Shown piece by piece: positions 8,503-17,793 of a DNA stretch of 64,000 bases. The DNA lies in NCBI GenBank assembly GCA_947502885.1, contig CANNBP010000013.1, positions 1 to 64,000 on the forward strand, read 5' to 3'. The notes beneath the pieces were generated by a model. That model did no database searches, was not told where the DNA came from, and saw only the letters and a list, made by a program, of their open reading frames with translations. The DNA is from an uncultured Aquimarina sp. (GTDB lineage: Bacteria; Bacteroidota; Bacteroidia; Flavobacteriales; Flavobacteriaceae). The position numbers and the translations under genes are program-made. The stretch's first letter is position 1, and each line of letters starts with the position of its first letter.

Positions 8503-9495
8503 TTAAACAAATTCAAATCCGCTAAACTTTTCTTCTACTTCATTAAAGGCGGCAAACACATCATCTGGATGATCACTAGTCACCATTTTGGTTCGATACT
8601 CTTTAAAATGAGGAATGCCCTTAAAGTAATTGGTATAATGTCTACGGGTTTCAAAAACTCCAAGTTTTTCTCCTTTCCAATTAATAGCCATTTGTAAATG
8701 TCTGCGAGCGGCTACTACACGTTCTTTAATGGTTGGAGGTGGTAAGTGCTCGCCTGTTTCAAAATAATGCTTTACTTCTTTAAAAAACCACGGATACCCA
8801 ATACTAGCGCGACCAATCATGGCCCCATCTAGGCCATATTCATCTCTCATTTGCATGGCACGCTCTGGAGTATCTACATCACCATTACCAAACACAGGAA
8901 TATGCATTCTAGGATTATTTTTTACCTCGGCAATAGGTCTCCAATCGGCATTGCCCTTATACATTTGTGCCCTTGTACGACCATGAATAGAAATGGCTTT
9001 GGCACCGGCATCTTGTATTCGCTCTGCTACCTCTACGATCTTGATAGAATCATGATCCCAGCCCAAACGCGTTTTTACGGTAACGGGTAGTTTGGTGTGT
9101 TCTACCATGGCTTTGGTTAGAGATACCATAAGATCTATATCCTTAAGTATCCCTGCTCCTGCGCCTTTACTCACGACTTTTTTTACAGGGCATCCAAAAT
9201 TAATATCTATGATATCTGGTCCAGAGGCTTCTACAATTTCGACCGATTTTAACATCGAATCCAAATTGGCTCCAAATATTTGAATCCCTACTGGTCGCTC
9301 TTTTTCATAAATATCTAGTTTCATCACACTCTTTGCAGCATCACGAATTAGACCCTCACTCGATATAAATTCTGTATACACTACATCTGCACCTTGCTCT
9401 TTGCATAAGGCACGAAATGGTGGGTCGCTTACATCTTCCATCGGTGCTAATAATAACGGAAATTCTCCTACATCTATGTCTCCTATTTTGGCCAC
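8503..9495 (-). CDS. dusB: tRNA-dihydrouridine synthase (DusB family)
   Basis: This flavoenzyme reduces uridines in the tRNA D-loop using NADPH (family knowledge). The TIM-barrel start FPLLLAPMEDVSDPPFRALC, the catalytic-Cys motif INFGCPVKKVVSKGAGAG, the KTRLGWDHDS strand, the ISIHGRTRAQMY motif and the phosphate-binding GNGDVDTPE and GAMIGRASIGYPWFF segments are all visible. I start it at GTG 9495 (330 residues, MAKIGDIDVGEFP) because a TTG start at 9516 would overlap the promoter -7 box and add residues not typical of the family. It is divergent from lepA. Confidence 0.9.
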   Translation of the reverse strand: MAKIGDIDVGEFPLLLAPMEDVSDPPFRALCKEQGADVVYTEFISSEGLIRDAAKSVMKLDIYEKERPVGIQIFGANLDSMLKSVEIVEASGPDIIDINFGCPVKKVVSKGAGAGILKDIDLMVSLTKAMVEHTKLPVTVKTRLGWDHDSIKIVEVAERIQDAGAKAISIHGRTRAQMYKGNADWRPIAEVKNNPRMHIPVFGNGDVDTPERAMQMRDEYGLDGAMIGRASIGYPWFFKEVKHYFETGEHLPPPTIKERVVAARRHLQMAINWKGEKLGVFETRRHYTNYFKGIPHFKEYRTKMVTSDHPDDVFAAFNEVEEKFSGFEFV

Positions 9496-9513
9496 GGTAT
9501 TTACTTTTTTTGG

Positions 9514-9521
9514 CAAAAATA
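9514..9521 (-). promoter_or_regulatory. -7 promoter box of dusB
   Basis: On the minus strand TATTTTTG matches TAnnTTTG and lies 18 nt before the GTG start at 9495, leaving a leader of roughly 10 nt. This placement is the reason the upstream TTG at 9516 was rejected as start. Confidence 0.5.
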
Positions 9522-9618
9522 CAAATAATAAAAGACCTCGGGGATAATGTAAGTCTTTTGTAAACCCATGTTGGTATAAAAATACTCGTGCAGATAGTAT
9601 AAACCTTCTAAAATCGCT

Positions 9619-9626
9619 TATATTTG
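9619..9626 (+). promoter_or_regulatory. -7 promoter box of lepA
   Basis: TATATTTG matches TAnnTTTG. If used, the transcript begins near 9632, so the structured element at 9631-9745 would be the lepA 5' leader. Confidence 0.5.
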
Positions 9627-9630
9627 CAAG

Positions 9631-9745
9631 TCATTAGCAGCCTGAAATTTGCGTGAGGGATCGTAGAGGAAATCCCGCAGCCTGACATAGGAAGTGCGAG
9701 GAATTGAAACGGAAAGCCCGACCTGCCTTAGCAGGGCACGCCCAA
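9631..9745 (+). repeat. GC-rich structured element in the lepA leader (REP-like repeat or cis-acting RNA)
   Basis: This block is clearly richer in G+C than its surroundings and holds several short inverted repeats: GGGAT/ATCCC around 9657-9675 and CCTGC-CTTA-GCAGG around 9722-9735. GCAGCCTGA occurs twice (near 9637 and 9677). It has no protein-like frame. From memory, blocks with phrases such as GGAAAGCCCGACCTGC and GGGCACGCCC recur between genes in Flavobacteriia, so a dispersed repeat is as likely as a specific regulatory RNA. Confidence 0.55.
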
Positions 9746-9766
9746 AAGCTTAATTGAAAAGAACGA

Positions 9767-11563
9767 ATGAAAAACATTAGAAATTTTTGCATAATTGCAC
9801 ATATTGATCATGGTAAAAGTACGCTTGCCGATCGATTACTAGATTTTACAGGATCGGTAACAGCTCGAGAAGCTCAAGCACAGTTGCTTGATAGTATGGA
9901 TCTTGAGCGTGAGCGTGGGATTACGATTAAGAGTCATGCAATACAAATGGAATATACACATGAAGGCGAAGAGTATATACTTAACCTTATCGATACTCCG
10001 GGGCACGTAGATTTTTCTTATGAGGTATCTCGATCAATTGCTGCTTGTGAGGGAGCTTTATTGATTGTAGATGCGGCGCAAAGTATACAAGCACAAACAA
10101 TTTCTAATTTATATCTGGCATTAGAAAATGATCTAGAGATTATTCCTGTACTTAACAAAGTAGACTTGCCAAGTGCAAATCCAGAAGAAGTAACAGATGA
10201 TATTGTTGATTTATTAGGGTGTGATCCAGAAGAGGTGATTCCTGCCAGTGCTAAAACTGGGCTGGGAATAGAAGATATTCTTACTGCTATTATAGATCGT
10301 ATCCCGGCTCCAGAAGGAAATCCTGATGCGCCTTTACAAGCGCTTATATTTGATTCGGTATATAACCCTTTTAGAGGTGTAGAGACATATTTTAGAGTAG
10401 TAGACGGTGCGATTAAAAAAGGACAGCAAATTAAATTTGTTGCTACCGGAAAGAACTATTTTGCAGATGAAGTAGGTACCCTAAAATTAAATCAGGTACC
10501 CAAAAAAGATATTAATACAGGAGATGTAGGGTATCTAATTACAGGTATTAAGGATGCAAGAGAGGTTAAAGTAGGAGATACAATTACCGATGCAAAAACT
10601 CCTACAGAAAATGCAATCGAAGGTTTTGAAGATGTAAAACCTATGGTATTTGCAGGGATTTACCCAGTAGATACAGAGGATTATGAAGAATTGCGTAATT
10701 CTATGGAAAAACTACAACTTAATGATGCCTCATTGGTATTTGTACCAGAAAGCTCAGCAGCATTAGGTTTTGGTTTTAGATGTGGATTCTTGGGGATGTT
10801 GCATATGGAGATTATCCAAGAGCGATTAGAGCGTGAATTTAATATGACTGTTATTACTACAGTACCTAACGTGTCATATCATGCATTTACCAATAAAGAA
10901 CCAGATGACATTATTATAGTTAATAATCCTTCTGATCTACCAGACCCTTCTTCTATGAATAGAGTAGAAGAACCATTTATCAAAGCGACTATCATTACCA
11001 AATCAGACTTTGTTGGATCTGTAATGTCTTTATGTATAGAAAAACGAGGAGAGATAACCAATCAAACATACTTGACTACAGAGCGTGTAGAATTAACTTT
11101 TGACATGCCATTGGCAGAAATTGTTTTTGATTTTTATGATCGTTTAAAAACAGTATCCAAGGGATATGCGTCTTTTGATTATGCGCCAATAGGTTTGAGG
11201 GCTTCTAAATTGGTTAAAGTAGATATTTTACTTAACGGAAATATAGTAGATGCCTTGTCTGCATTATTACATAAGGATAATGCGTATGATATTGGTAAAA
11301 AGATTTGTGAAAAACTGAAGGAGTTAATCCCAAGACAGCAGTTTGATATACCTATACAGGCCGCGATCGGAGCTAAATTTATAGCCCGTGAAACCGTAAA
11401 AGCACTTCGTAAAGATGTAACCGCCAAATGTTATGGAGGTGATATTTCTCGTAAACGTAAGTTATTAGAGAAACAAAAGAAAGGTAAAAAACGTATGCGT
11501 CAGGTCGGTAACGTAGAAATCCCACAAGAAGCATTTATGGCTGTATTAAAACTTAATGATTAA
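9767..11563 (+). CDS. lepA: Elongation factor 4 (LepA GTPase)
   Basis: The 598-residue translational GTPase is full length. It shows the G1 loop AHIDHGKSTLADRLL, switch region RERGITIKSHA, G3 DTPGHVDFSYE, G4 NKVDL and G5 SAKTG, followed by EF-G-like domains and the LepA-specific C-terminal domain with its basic tail (RKRKLLEKQKKGKKRM). Family knowledge: EF4 acts on ribosomes, promoting back-translocation or assembly under stress. ATG 9767 gives the usual MKNIRNFCIIAHIDHGK start. It follows the structured leader and ends at a strong terminator. Confidence 0.97.
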   Translation: MKNIRNFCIIAHIDHGKSTLADRLLDFTGSVTAREAQAQLLDSMDLERERGITIKSHAIQMEYTHEGEEYILNLIDTPGHVDFSYEVSRSIAACEGALLIVDAAQSIQAQTISNLYLALENDLEIIPVLNKVDLPSANPEEVTDDIVDLLGCDPEEVIPASAKTGLGIEDILTAIIDRIPAPEGNPDAPLQALIFDSVYNPFRGVETYFRVVDGAIKKGQQIKFVATGKNYFADEVGTLKLNQVPKKDINTGDVGYLITGIKDAREVKVGDTITDAKTPTENAIEGFEDVKPMVFAGIYPVDTEDYEELRNSMEKLQLNDASLVFVPESSAALGFGFRCGFLGMLHMEIIQERLEREFNMTVITTVPNVSYHAFTNKEPDDIIIVNNPSDLPDPSSMNRVEEPFIKATIITKSDFVGSVMSLCIEKRGEITNQTYLTTERVELTFDMPLAEIVFDFYDRLKTVSKGYASFDYAPIGLRASKLVKVDILLNGNIVDALSALLHKDNAYDIGKKICEKLKELIPRQQFDIPIQAAIGAKFIARETVKALRKDVTAKCYGGDISRKRKLLEKQKKGKKRMRQVGNVEIPQEAFMAVLKLND

Positions 11564-11590
11564 GTTTTTAAATAAGTCTTCTTTAAAGTC

Positions 11591-11640
11591 AAACACTCCA
11601 TTGTAGTTCTAGTTTTGAATTACAACGGAGTGTTTTTTTT
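11591..11640 (+). terminator. Intrinsic terminator of lepA
   Basis: A long imperfect stem (AAACACTCC..TTGTAGTTC with GAATTACAACGGAGTGTTT) is followed by a run of eight T. Confidence 0.85.
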
Positions 11641-11758
11641 ATTTGAGGATTTTTAGTATTTTACAAACTTATGTGGATCCCAAATCTATGTATAATGTTC
11701 ATGTTGAGATGAATTTTTAAGATCTCTCATGGATTAGTATTCCTAAATTAAACTACTT

Positions 11759-12850
11759 ATGAAAAGATCTTTTTTAAAACAATTATCTGTATATTTTTTT
11801 ATTGTTTCTGTATTAACGTTTAGCTCTTGTGGTTCTGATGATAGTATCTCTAATGCAGAAGATGATCAAGATGAGGTAGAAACTACAGACCCTACTGATC
11901 CTGTGATAACCCCAGATTCTGCTGTTTTTGAAGATAATTTTATACTAAGTGATGATAGTACGTTTATTAACTACATTTTAAGCGAAGAAGAGTATAATAA
12001 ATTCATTAATAGAGAAGGAGATTTTACTACGGTTTCTAATAAAGTATATGAGCATCTTAACGATACATTTGATTTTATTTTTATACTATCTGTCGAAACA
12101 GAACAACCCGCAGGGTTATATTATGGCCTTTCTACAAAGGCGCAAAATCATGTACAAGGGCTTGGAAATTCGATCTATGATAATACAGCAGCGTATGGAT
12201 CTGCTGGTAAACTGAAAAGTATTATTCATATGCCTTTGACAGAGTATATTCGCTCTGGGCCTTTTTTACATGAGATTGCCCATTATTGGGGTAATCATGG
12301 TTTTGTTTCGACAACTGTAGGAGGGCATTGGGGTTATTCTAGTGTAGGAGGGCAGTTAGGAGGATTTAATGAATTAACAGATATGGGTGGTGGCAATTAT
12401 AAAGCAAATGTTACTGGTAAAACAAGTTTTGGAACTAATGCCAATGGAGCAAATACAGTGCCTTATGGTAATGCAGAATTATATCTTATGGGATTAATTA
12501 AGGCAGATGAACTAGAATCGATTAAAGTTGCAAAAAATCCCGTTTCTACAGGTAATGGCACGTTTACTGCTGATGCTATTACTACTGTAACCGCAGCAGA
12601 ACTAATAGCCGATCATGGTGCTCGAATTCCGTCTGAAGAAAACTCTCAGAAAGAATTTAAAGGAATTACTGTAGTGCTTTCAACATCGCCATTGAGTGAT
12701 GAAAAAAAGAATTCGATCGCAACTAATTTGGATAATTTTTCTAAAAACTCTGCTCCAGATGCGTGGGGTAGTGCGCTAAATTTTTGGCAGGCTACAAAAG
12801 AAAAAGCGACAATAGAAATAGCTATCACTGCATCAGATGTAAAGCAATAA
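11759..12850 (+). CDS. Lipoprotein with a zinc-metallopeptidase-like motif
   Basis: The 363-residue protein begins with a lipoprotein signal (lipobox FSSC, Cys24) and an acidic linker rich in D, E and T (about 25-60). Residues 171-180 read HEIAHYWGNH, an HExxH zinc-protease core; the third His comes at +9, one residue earlier than in metzincins. Further on, HWGYSSVGGQLGGF and GNAELYLMGL recall a family of predicted bacterial metallopeptidases with HWG...LELYLMGL segments (from memory). It probably sits on the outer membrane. Function is inferred from motif only. The gene stands alone between a terminator and a convergent HAD gene. Confidence 0.6.
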   Translation: MKRSFLKQLSVYFFIVSVLTFSSCGSDDSISNAEDDQDEVETTDPTDPVITPDSAVFEDNFILSDDSTFINYILSEEEYNKFINREGDFTTVSNKVYEHLNDTFDFIFILSVETEQPAGLYYGLSTKAQNHVQGLGNSIYDNTAAYGSAGKLKSIIHMPLTEYIRSGPFLHEIAHYWGNHGFVSTTVGGHWGYSSVGGQLGGFNELTDMGGGNYKANVTGKTSFGTNANGANTVPYGNAELYLMGLIKADELESIKVAKNPVSTGNGTFTADAITTVTAAELIADHGARIPSEENSQKEFKGITVVLSTSPLSDEKKNSIATNLDNFSKNSAPDAWGSALNFWQATKEKATIEIAITASDVKQ

Positions 12851-13124
12851 TTTTAAACCTGTTGCAACTAACTTGAAATCATTGTAAATAAAGGCACTTC
12901 ATTTAGTTTGCAATCCAAATTGTTGGGTTGAATTCTTCGAAGCTTGCCTCGAAATGTCAATGCTGTTTTTCTACAGAATCCCTATTGAACTTGCGACTAG
13001 GTAGCTCGCTGTAACGATAATTAAACAATAACGATATTTTGCAGTGACTAAGAAATGAGAGTGTTTATACCAAGTTGTATTTTAAGGTTTTTATACACCT
13101 GTGGATTAGATGATTAGCTAAAGT
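12851..13124. other. Intergenic region with small inverted repeats
   Basis: No gene is seen. Two short dyads occur: TTCGA..TCGAA around 12936-12952 and CTGT-TTTTCT-ACAG around 12963-12976. The block near 12925-13015 is richer in G+C than the flanks and may be a fragment of a dispersed repeat; there is nothing to compare it with here. Confidence 0.35.
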
Positions 13125-13937
13125 TTAAGAAGTCTTTTTGGCTTTTATCATTCTCATAAGCATATGCTCTACCCCGTTTTCATCATTAGTTTTGGTAGTA
13201 TAATTGGCTACGGCTTTTACGTTAGGGTGTGCATTTTGCATCGCAAAACTATAAGTGGCTCTGCTCATCATTTCTAGATCGTTGTTATAGTCTCCAAAAA
13301 CCATGGTTTCTTCTGGAGATATTTTGTAGCGCTCTTGAAGCTTTTGCAAGGCATATCCCTTGTTGGCATTATTATGAGATAAATCCAGCCAGATTTCTCC
13401 AGATACTTTTACTTTAAGACGATCTTCCAGGTGTTTTAATGCGGGATACAGGTATTTTTCGGCACCTTTTTGATTGCAAATTGCTATTTTAAGAAATCGA
13501 TCATTGGTTACTTCGGATAAGTTTTCTACAATTTGATAACGGTCGCAAAACTCGCTAAACATGGTTTCAAAATCTTGCCCATAGTCTTCTATATATCCTT
13601 GTTTTCTACCGCTAAGGATAACTTGAGACCCTTCTAGTTTTTTGGTGATTTCGATTAACTCGAGATATGTATCACGACAAATTTCGGTTATCAAAAGCTC
13701 TTCATTTTTTTTCATGGTAAGCGCTCCGTTTTCTGCAATGACATAAATATCATCTTTAATCGGCTTTAGCTTATCAATAATACTATAATATTGTCTACCA
13801 CTGGCAGCTACAAAAACGATTCCGAGGTCTTGTAATTCTTCAAAAAGTTCAAAAAATTGACGGCTTACTTCACCTTTGTTATTAAGAAGTGTGCCATCCA
13901 TATCGGTAGCAACCATTTTTATCTGCGATAAATCCAT
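13125..13937 (-). CDS. Cof-type HAD-superfamily phosphatase
   Basis: The 270-residue cytosolic hydrolase has the HAD motifs in order: nucleophile motif VATDMDGTLLNNKG (Asp12 and Asp14), motif II VAASGRQYYS, and motif IV MVFGDYNNDLEMM near residue 213. The cap domain between them is the C2b type of the Cof/YidA group. Members dephosphorylate sugar phosphates, flavin precursors or pyridoxal phosphate; the substrate here cannot be told. Length is typical. Confidence 0.9.
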   Translation of the reverse strand: MDLSQIKMVATDMDGTLLNNKGEVSRQFFELFEELQDLGIVFVAASGRQYYSIIDKLKPIKDDIYVIAENGALTMKKNEELLITEICRDTYLELIEITKKLEGSQVILSGRKQGYIEDYGQDFETMFSEFCDRYQIVENLSEVTNDRFLKIAICNQKGAEKYLYPALKHLEDRLKVKVSGEIWLDLSHNNANKGYALQKLQERYKISPEETMVFGDYNNDLEMMSRATYSFAMQNAHPNVKAVANYTTKTNDENGVEHMLMRMIKAKKTS

Positions 13938-14104
13938 AATATAATCCCAATTTTACACTATAAAGGTATAGGAGTTAAAAGGAATAAACTTATTTTAATC
14001 GTAAATTTTGTATTAAATTGTTTAAGAAAGTATACTATAAGTAAGCGTAGCTCTTTTTTAAGTGTTATAGATATATTATTGTTAGGGATCAAACTACATG
14101 ACCA

Positions 14105-14527
14105 ATGAATTTTTTTCAAAAAGAAATAGAACTACAACCCTACTCTAGAGGGTTTCACTTAATTACTCAAGAGATTCTTGTAAAGATGCCAGAAATACGT
14201 AAGATTGATGTAGGGCAATTTCAGGTATTTATAAAGCATACTTCTGCAAGTTTAACCATAAATGAAAATGCAGATCCAACGGTACGTCAAGATTTTGAAA
14301 GCCATATGAATGTTATGGTTCCCGAAAATGCACCTTACTATATACATACTTATGAGGGACCCGATGACATGCCTGCGCATATCAAAGCTTCGCTTATGGG
14401 GCCATCTGTTACCATACCCATTACCAACGGAAAATTAAATCTAGGTACTTGGCAAGGGATCTATCTTTGTGAACATAGAGTTTATGGAGGCTCTAGAAAG
14501 TTGGTCTTAACCGCTTATGGGGTTTAA
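14105..14527 (+). CDS. YjbQ-family protein (UPF0047, secondary thiamine-phosphate synthase)
   Basis: The 140-residue protein carries the family signature: HTSASLTINENADPTVRQDF, a central GPDDMPAHIKASLMG and the C-terminal LGTWQGIYLCEHR. Family knowledge: E. coli YjbQ can replace ThiE weakly as thiamine-phosphate synthase; the native role is unsettled. The start MNFFQKEIELQPYSRGFHLIT is typical. It is monocistronic and shares a bidirectional terminator with the next gene. Confidence 0.88.
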   Translation: MNFFQKEIELQPYSRGFHLITQEILVKMPEIRKIDVGQFQVFIKHTSASLTINENADPTVRQDFESHMNVMVPENAPYYIHTYEGPDDMPAHIKASLMGPSVTIPITNGKLNLGTWQGIYLCEHRVYGGSRKLVLTAYGV

Positions 14528-14556
14528 TTAGACTTTAAGTTTTAAAAGTAATACAA

Positions 14557-14597
14557 CAAAAAAATCCATAACAATAATGTTGTGGATTTTTTGTTTA
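14557..14597. terminator. Bidirectional intrinsic terminator
   Basis: A near-perfect stem (AAAAAAATCCA-T-AACA with TGTT-G-TGGATTTTTT) has A and T runs on both sides. It separates the convergent genes ending at 14527 and 14619. Confidence 0.85.
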
Positions 14598-14618
14598 CTG
14601 TTACTATATATAACTATA

Positions 14619-15059
14619 TTAAAACCAATTTGCCCAAGGGATTCTTGATAGCATCAAAACCCAACCAATGGCATAACAGATAGCTAATATTTTAAATTTT
14701 GGGGTAGAAGTAAGTTTCTTTTTATGTTTAGAATATCCTATTGTGATAAAAACAATGGTTAAGATCATAACCATAGGATGTTCTACATTATACAATCGCA
14801 AAGTAGCATCTTTCATTATTTCTCCTACTTTATGTGTGCCCGAGAACCATACTACCAATGGGGATACAAAGAAAATAATGATCCCTATCAAAAGTTGGAT
14901 ATGCGTTACAATAAGTGCAAATAGTGATACTCTAAAGTCTTTGGGAGCATATTCTCTTTTACTAAAAAAACCTAGAAGGGCATTGATGGTTGCCAGGGTT
15001 ACAACTAGGAGAACAAGATAAGCCCAATACGAGTGAACAATTTGAATAGCTTCGTACAT
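14619..15059 (-). CDS. Small four-helix membrane protein, function unknown
   Basis: The 146-residue protein has four predicted membrane helices: about 12-30 (YWAYLVLLVVTLATINALLG), 45-68 (LFALIVTHIQLLIGIIIFFV), 93-110 (PMVMILTIVFITIGY) and 124-140 (ILAICYAIGWVLML). Basic residues lie between helices 3 and 4 (SKHKKKL). Histidines in or near helices (His9, His53, His93) could bind heme, as in cytochrome b-like families, but I see no firm signature. It stands alone between two terminators. Confidence 0.7.
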   Translation of the reverse strand: MYEAIQIVHSYWAYLVLLVVTLATINALLGFFSKREYAPKDFRVSLFALIVTHIQLLIGIIIFFVSPLVVWFSGTHKVGEIMKDATLRLYNVEHPMVMILTIVFITIGYSKHKKKLTSTPKFKILAICYAIGWVLMLSRIPWANWF

Positions 15060-15100
15060 AATGATGTATTTAATTTATCCAAAGGTAAATATTATGAATG

Positions 15101-15139
15101 AAAAAACCCTCCTTAATTGGCTATCAAATAAAGAGGGTT
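15101..15139 (-). terminator. Terminator of the TonB-dependent receptor gene
   Basis: The stem AACCCTC (15105-15111) with GAGGGTT (15133-15139) is followed on the minus strand by TTTTTTC. It lies 24 nt after the receptor stop. Confidence 0.75.
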
Positions 15140-15162
15140 AGTAATATTATATCTATTCTAAA

Positions 15163-17793
15163 TTAGAACTTGTAGGTAACAGAACCATTAAAGGTCATAC
15201 CATTTGTATATAAGAATCCAAAGTTATCTGTAGATTGAGCTCTTACTTCATCAAAAACATTATAAACGTTTCCTCTAAAAGTAAGTTTGCTATTATCAAA
15301 CCTAAAGTTGTAAGTTAATCCAAGATCTGTTAAAGAGTATGGATTGATTTTACCTACATTCTTAGTTTGTAAATCTCCAGAACCAAAATCTGTAATATAT
15401 TGTTCTGCATAGTAATTAATGTTTCCATCAACTGCTAATGCTTGAGTAATATTTATTTTGGTCCCCAGACCGGCTGTAAATTGCGGAGCGGTAGTTACTT
15501 TTACTCCAGACAAATCAACGTCTGATTCTGTACGGATTAATTCATTAGTATCATCATTATAGGTGTCTCTAGTTACTTTGTCATTAAATCTCCAAGAAGC
15601 ACCAGAAATATATCCTTTTAAATTGATTCGATCAGTCGCTTGATAAGCAAACTCTAATTCTGCTCCGGTATGTATTTGATTTACACCTCTGTCAAAGAAG
15701 TTAACATTAGTGTCATCATCAGAGTCATTTGGTGTGGATACAGCATTAAGATCCAGAGAACCACTTGATAAAATAACGCGATTATCCCAATTGGTATAGT
15801 ATGCATTAAAACTTGCATTAAATCTACCTGCCTTTAACTTATAACCAGCTTCAACTCCTAATATATCTTCATTATCTACTTCTGGTTGAACTAAGTCATT
15901 TGATCTTCTTATGCTCTGAAATACATTATCAAGAAATGGTTGTCTAGAATAGTACCCAGCATTAGTATATAATGTATGTGTATTTTCAATAGTGTAGCCT
16001 AAACCACCTTTTACGTTATAACCGATCTTATTAAGACCGTCTGATTTTTCAGCAACAAACATTCTACCGTCTCTTTTGTAAGATTGGTTAGAAACTGCTC
16101 CTTGAAAGAAAGCACTAAACTTATCTCCAGCATATTCTATTTGTGAAAATACTCCTTGGTAGTTAATGTTCTCAGAATAATCATAATCAATACGTTGGTC
16201 TTCATCAGCAAAATTAAATAATGCGGCCCAAGGATTAGAGTCAAAAGATTCTGTAACCACTTTACCGTCTGGGCGGTCATTAGACCAACCTGTTAACCCG
16301 TGGAAATCTGTTACTTGTCTAAAGTGATCACCTCTATACAACCTAAAATCAACTCCTACATTCCAAGATAATTGTTCTGTTAACTCTGTATTGAAGTTTG
16401 AGATCAACCCATACCATTGGTGGTTGTTTACAGAGTTTCTTCTAATATACGTATCACGTGCACTATTGTCACCGATACCATCTGCATCTGCAAGGTTTCT
16501 TTGTTCTATACCATAAAAGTCAATTTGTCCTCTTAAAGGGCCGTCACCATCAGGGTCACTAACTCTTAAGGCACTAGCTCCTCTTGGCCCAACAGATCCA
16601 CCACGTCCCCAAGAAGCATATAATACAGAAGAAAGAGTAGATTGTTCATTAATATTCCAATCCCAGTTTAAGTTGGTAACTGGTTTGTGATAATAGTTCC
16701 CTCTTTCGGTATCCACTTTAGAAGTGTAAAAGCTTCCGGTAGGGTCAACGTCTTCAGAGAATCCCCAGTGTTGGTTGTATTTTGGATTGGCATCAAATCT
16801 TTCTTTGCTTTGAGACCATCTTTGTCCATGAAATTGTGGTGCTCCTGTAATTAAGAAATTGAAAGAATGTTGTTCGTTTGGTTTATAACCAGCGGCAAAA
16901 TAATAGGTTTGTCCTTGACCAAAAGTACCTTCGGCCCATTTTCTATGTCCTTTCCAATAGTCAACCAAAACAGAAAAAGCCCATCCTTTATCGTTAATAC
17001 CAGTGTCATATCCAACAGTACCTTTAAAGTAGCTGTCATTACCACCTAAAAATCTAGCAAATCCACCTTTGCTTCTATCTGCAGCTTTCATTACGATATT
17101 TACAGTACCACCTACAGAAGAGATTGCTAATTTAGAAGAACCTAAACCACGTTGTATCTGTACCGCGTTTGCTATATCAGAAAGTCCAGACCAGTTTGAC
17201 CAAAATACACGACCATCTTCTTGAGAGTTGATAGGCTGACCATTTAAAAGAATAGCTGTATTGGTATCATCAAAACCTCTTACATAAAGGGCACCATCAC
17301 CAAAACCTGTTTGATTAGAAACAAACACAGAAGGAGTGTTTTTAATAATTTCTGGTAATTCTACGTTACCTATTCCTTTTTCTCTAATCTCATTAGCTTT
17401 AACTGTAGAAACTGCAATAGGAGTTTTTCTGTCTTCGGCAAGGTCAATAATTCCTGTACCGACAATTACAATTTCTTCTAAAGAATTGTCTAAAGCTAGG
17501 CTAATCGTACCTAGATCTTGATCTCCTTTGGTTACATCAAAAGCAATGTTTTTGGATGCAAAACCAACATAAGAAATGTTAACTGTACCTGTAGTGCCAT
17601 TTACTTTAAGAGAAAATTTACCATCAAAATCTGTGGTTGTTCCGTTAGAAGTTCTTGCTTCAATAACGTTTGCTCCAGGTAACGGGGCATTTGACTCTGC
17701 GTCAAAAATGGTTCCCGTTACTACTCCTTGCGCATAAGTTTCCCCAACGAATGCCATAAGGATGATAACAAATAAAAATGTAATTTTTTTCAT
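15163..17793 (-). CDS. TonB-dependent outer membrane receptor with carboxypeptidase-like regulatory domain
   Basis: The 876-residue protein has a signal peptide (MKKITFLFVIILMAFVGETY), a CarboxypepD-like beta domain (about 22-110: GVVTGTIFDAESNAPLPGAN, NISYVGFASK), a plug domain (about 115-235: IIKNTPSVFVSNQTG, ALYVRGFDDTNTAILLNGQP, GGTVNIVMK) and a long beta-barrel ending in aromatic SVTYKF. Such receptors import siderophores, cobalamin, oligosaccharides or peptides with TonB energy. No SusD partner gene is adjacent, which argues against a polysaccharide locus; the substrate is unknown. Downstream of pgi but with a 385-bp gap, so it is probably transcribed separately. Confidence 0.93.
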   Translation of the reverse strand: MKKITFLFVIILMAFVGETYAQGVVTGTIFDAESNAPLPGANVIEARTSNGTTTDFDGKFSLKVNGTTGTVNISYVGFASKNIAFDVTKGDQDLGTISLALDNSLEEIVIVGTGIIDLAEDRKTPIAVSTVKANEIREKGIGNVELPEIIKNTPSVFVSNQTGFGDGALYVRGFDDTNTAILLNGQPINSQEDGRVFWSNWSGLSDIANAVQIQRGLGSSKLAISSVGGTVNIVMKAADRSKGGFARFLGGNDSYFKGTVGYDTGINDKGWAFSVLVDYWKGHRKWAEGTFGQGQTYYFAAGYKPNEQHSFNFLITGAPQFHGQRWSQSKERFDANPKYNQHWGFSEDVDPTGSFYTSKVDTERGNYYHKPVTNLNWDWNINEQSTLSSVLYASWGRGGSVGPRGASALRVSDPDGDGPLRGQIDFYGIEQRNLADADGIGDNSARDTYIRRNSVNNHQWYGLISNFNTELTEQLSWNVGVDFRLYRGDHFRQVTDFHGLTGWSNDRPDGKVVTESFDSNPWAALFNFADEDQRIDYDYSENINYQGVFSQIEYAGDKFSAFFQGAVSNQSYKRDGRMFVAEKSDGLNKIGYNVKGGLGYTIENTHTLYTNAGYYSRQPFLDNVFQSIRRSNDLVQPEVDNEDILGVEAGYKLKAGRFNASFNAYYTNWDNRVILSSGSLDLNAVSTPNDSDDDTNVNFFDRGVNQIHTGAELEFAYQATDRINLKGYISGASWRFNDKVTRDTYNDDTNELIRTESDVDLSGVKVTTAPQFTAGLGTKINITQALAVDGNINYYAEQYITDFGSGDLQTKNVGKINPYSLTDLGLTYNFRFDNSKLTFRGNVYNVFDEVRAQSTDNFGFLYTNGMTFNGSVTYKF

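Noticed and set aside
15163..17793. Polysaccharide utilisation locus around the TonB receptor
   Set aside because: No SusD-like gene, glycoside hydrolase or regulator lies next to it.
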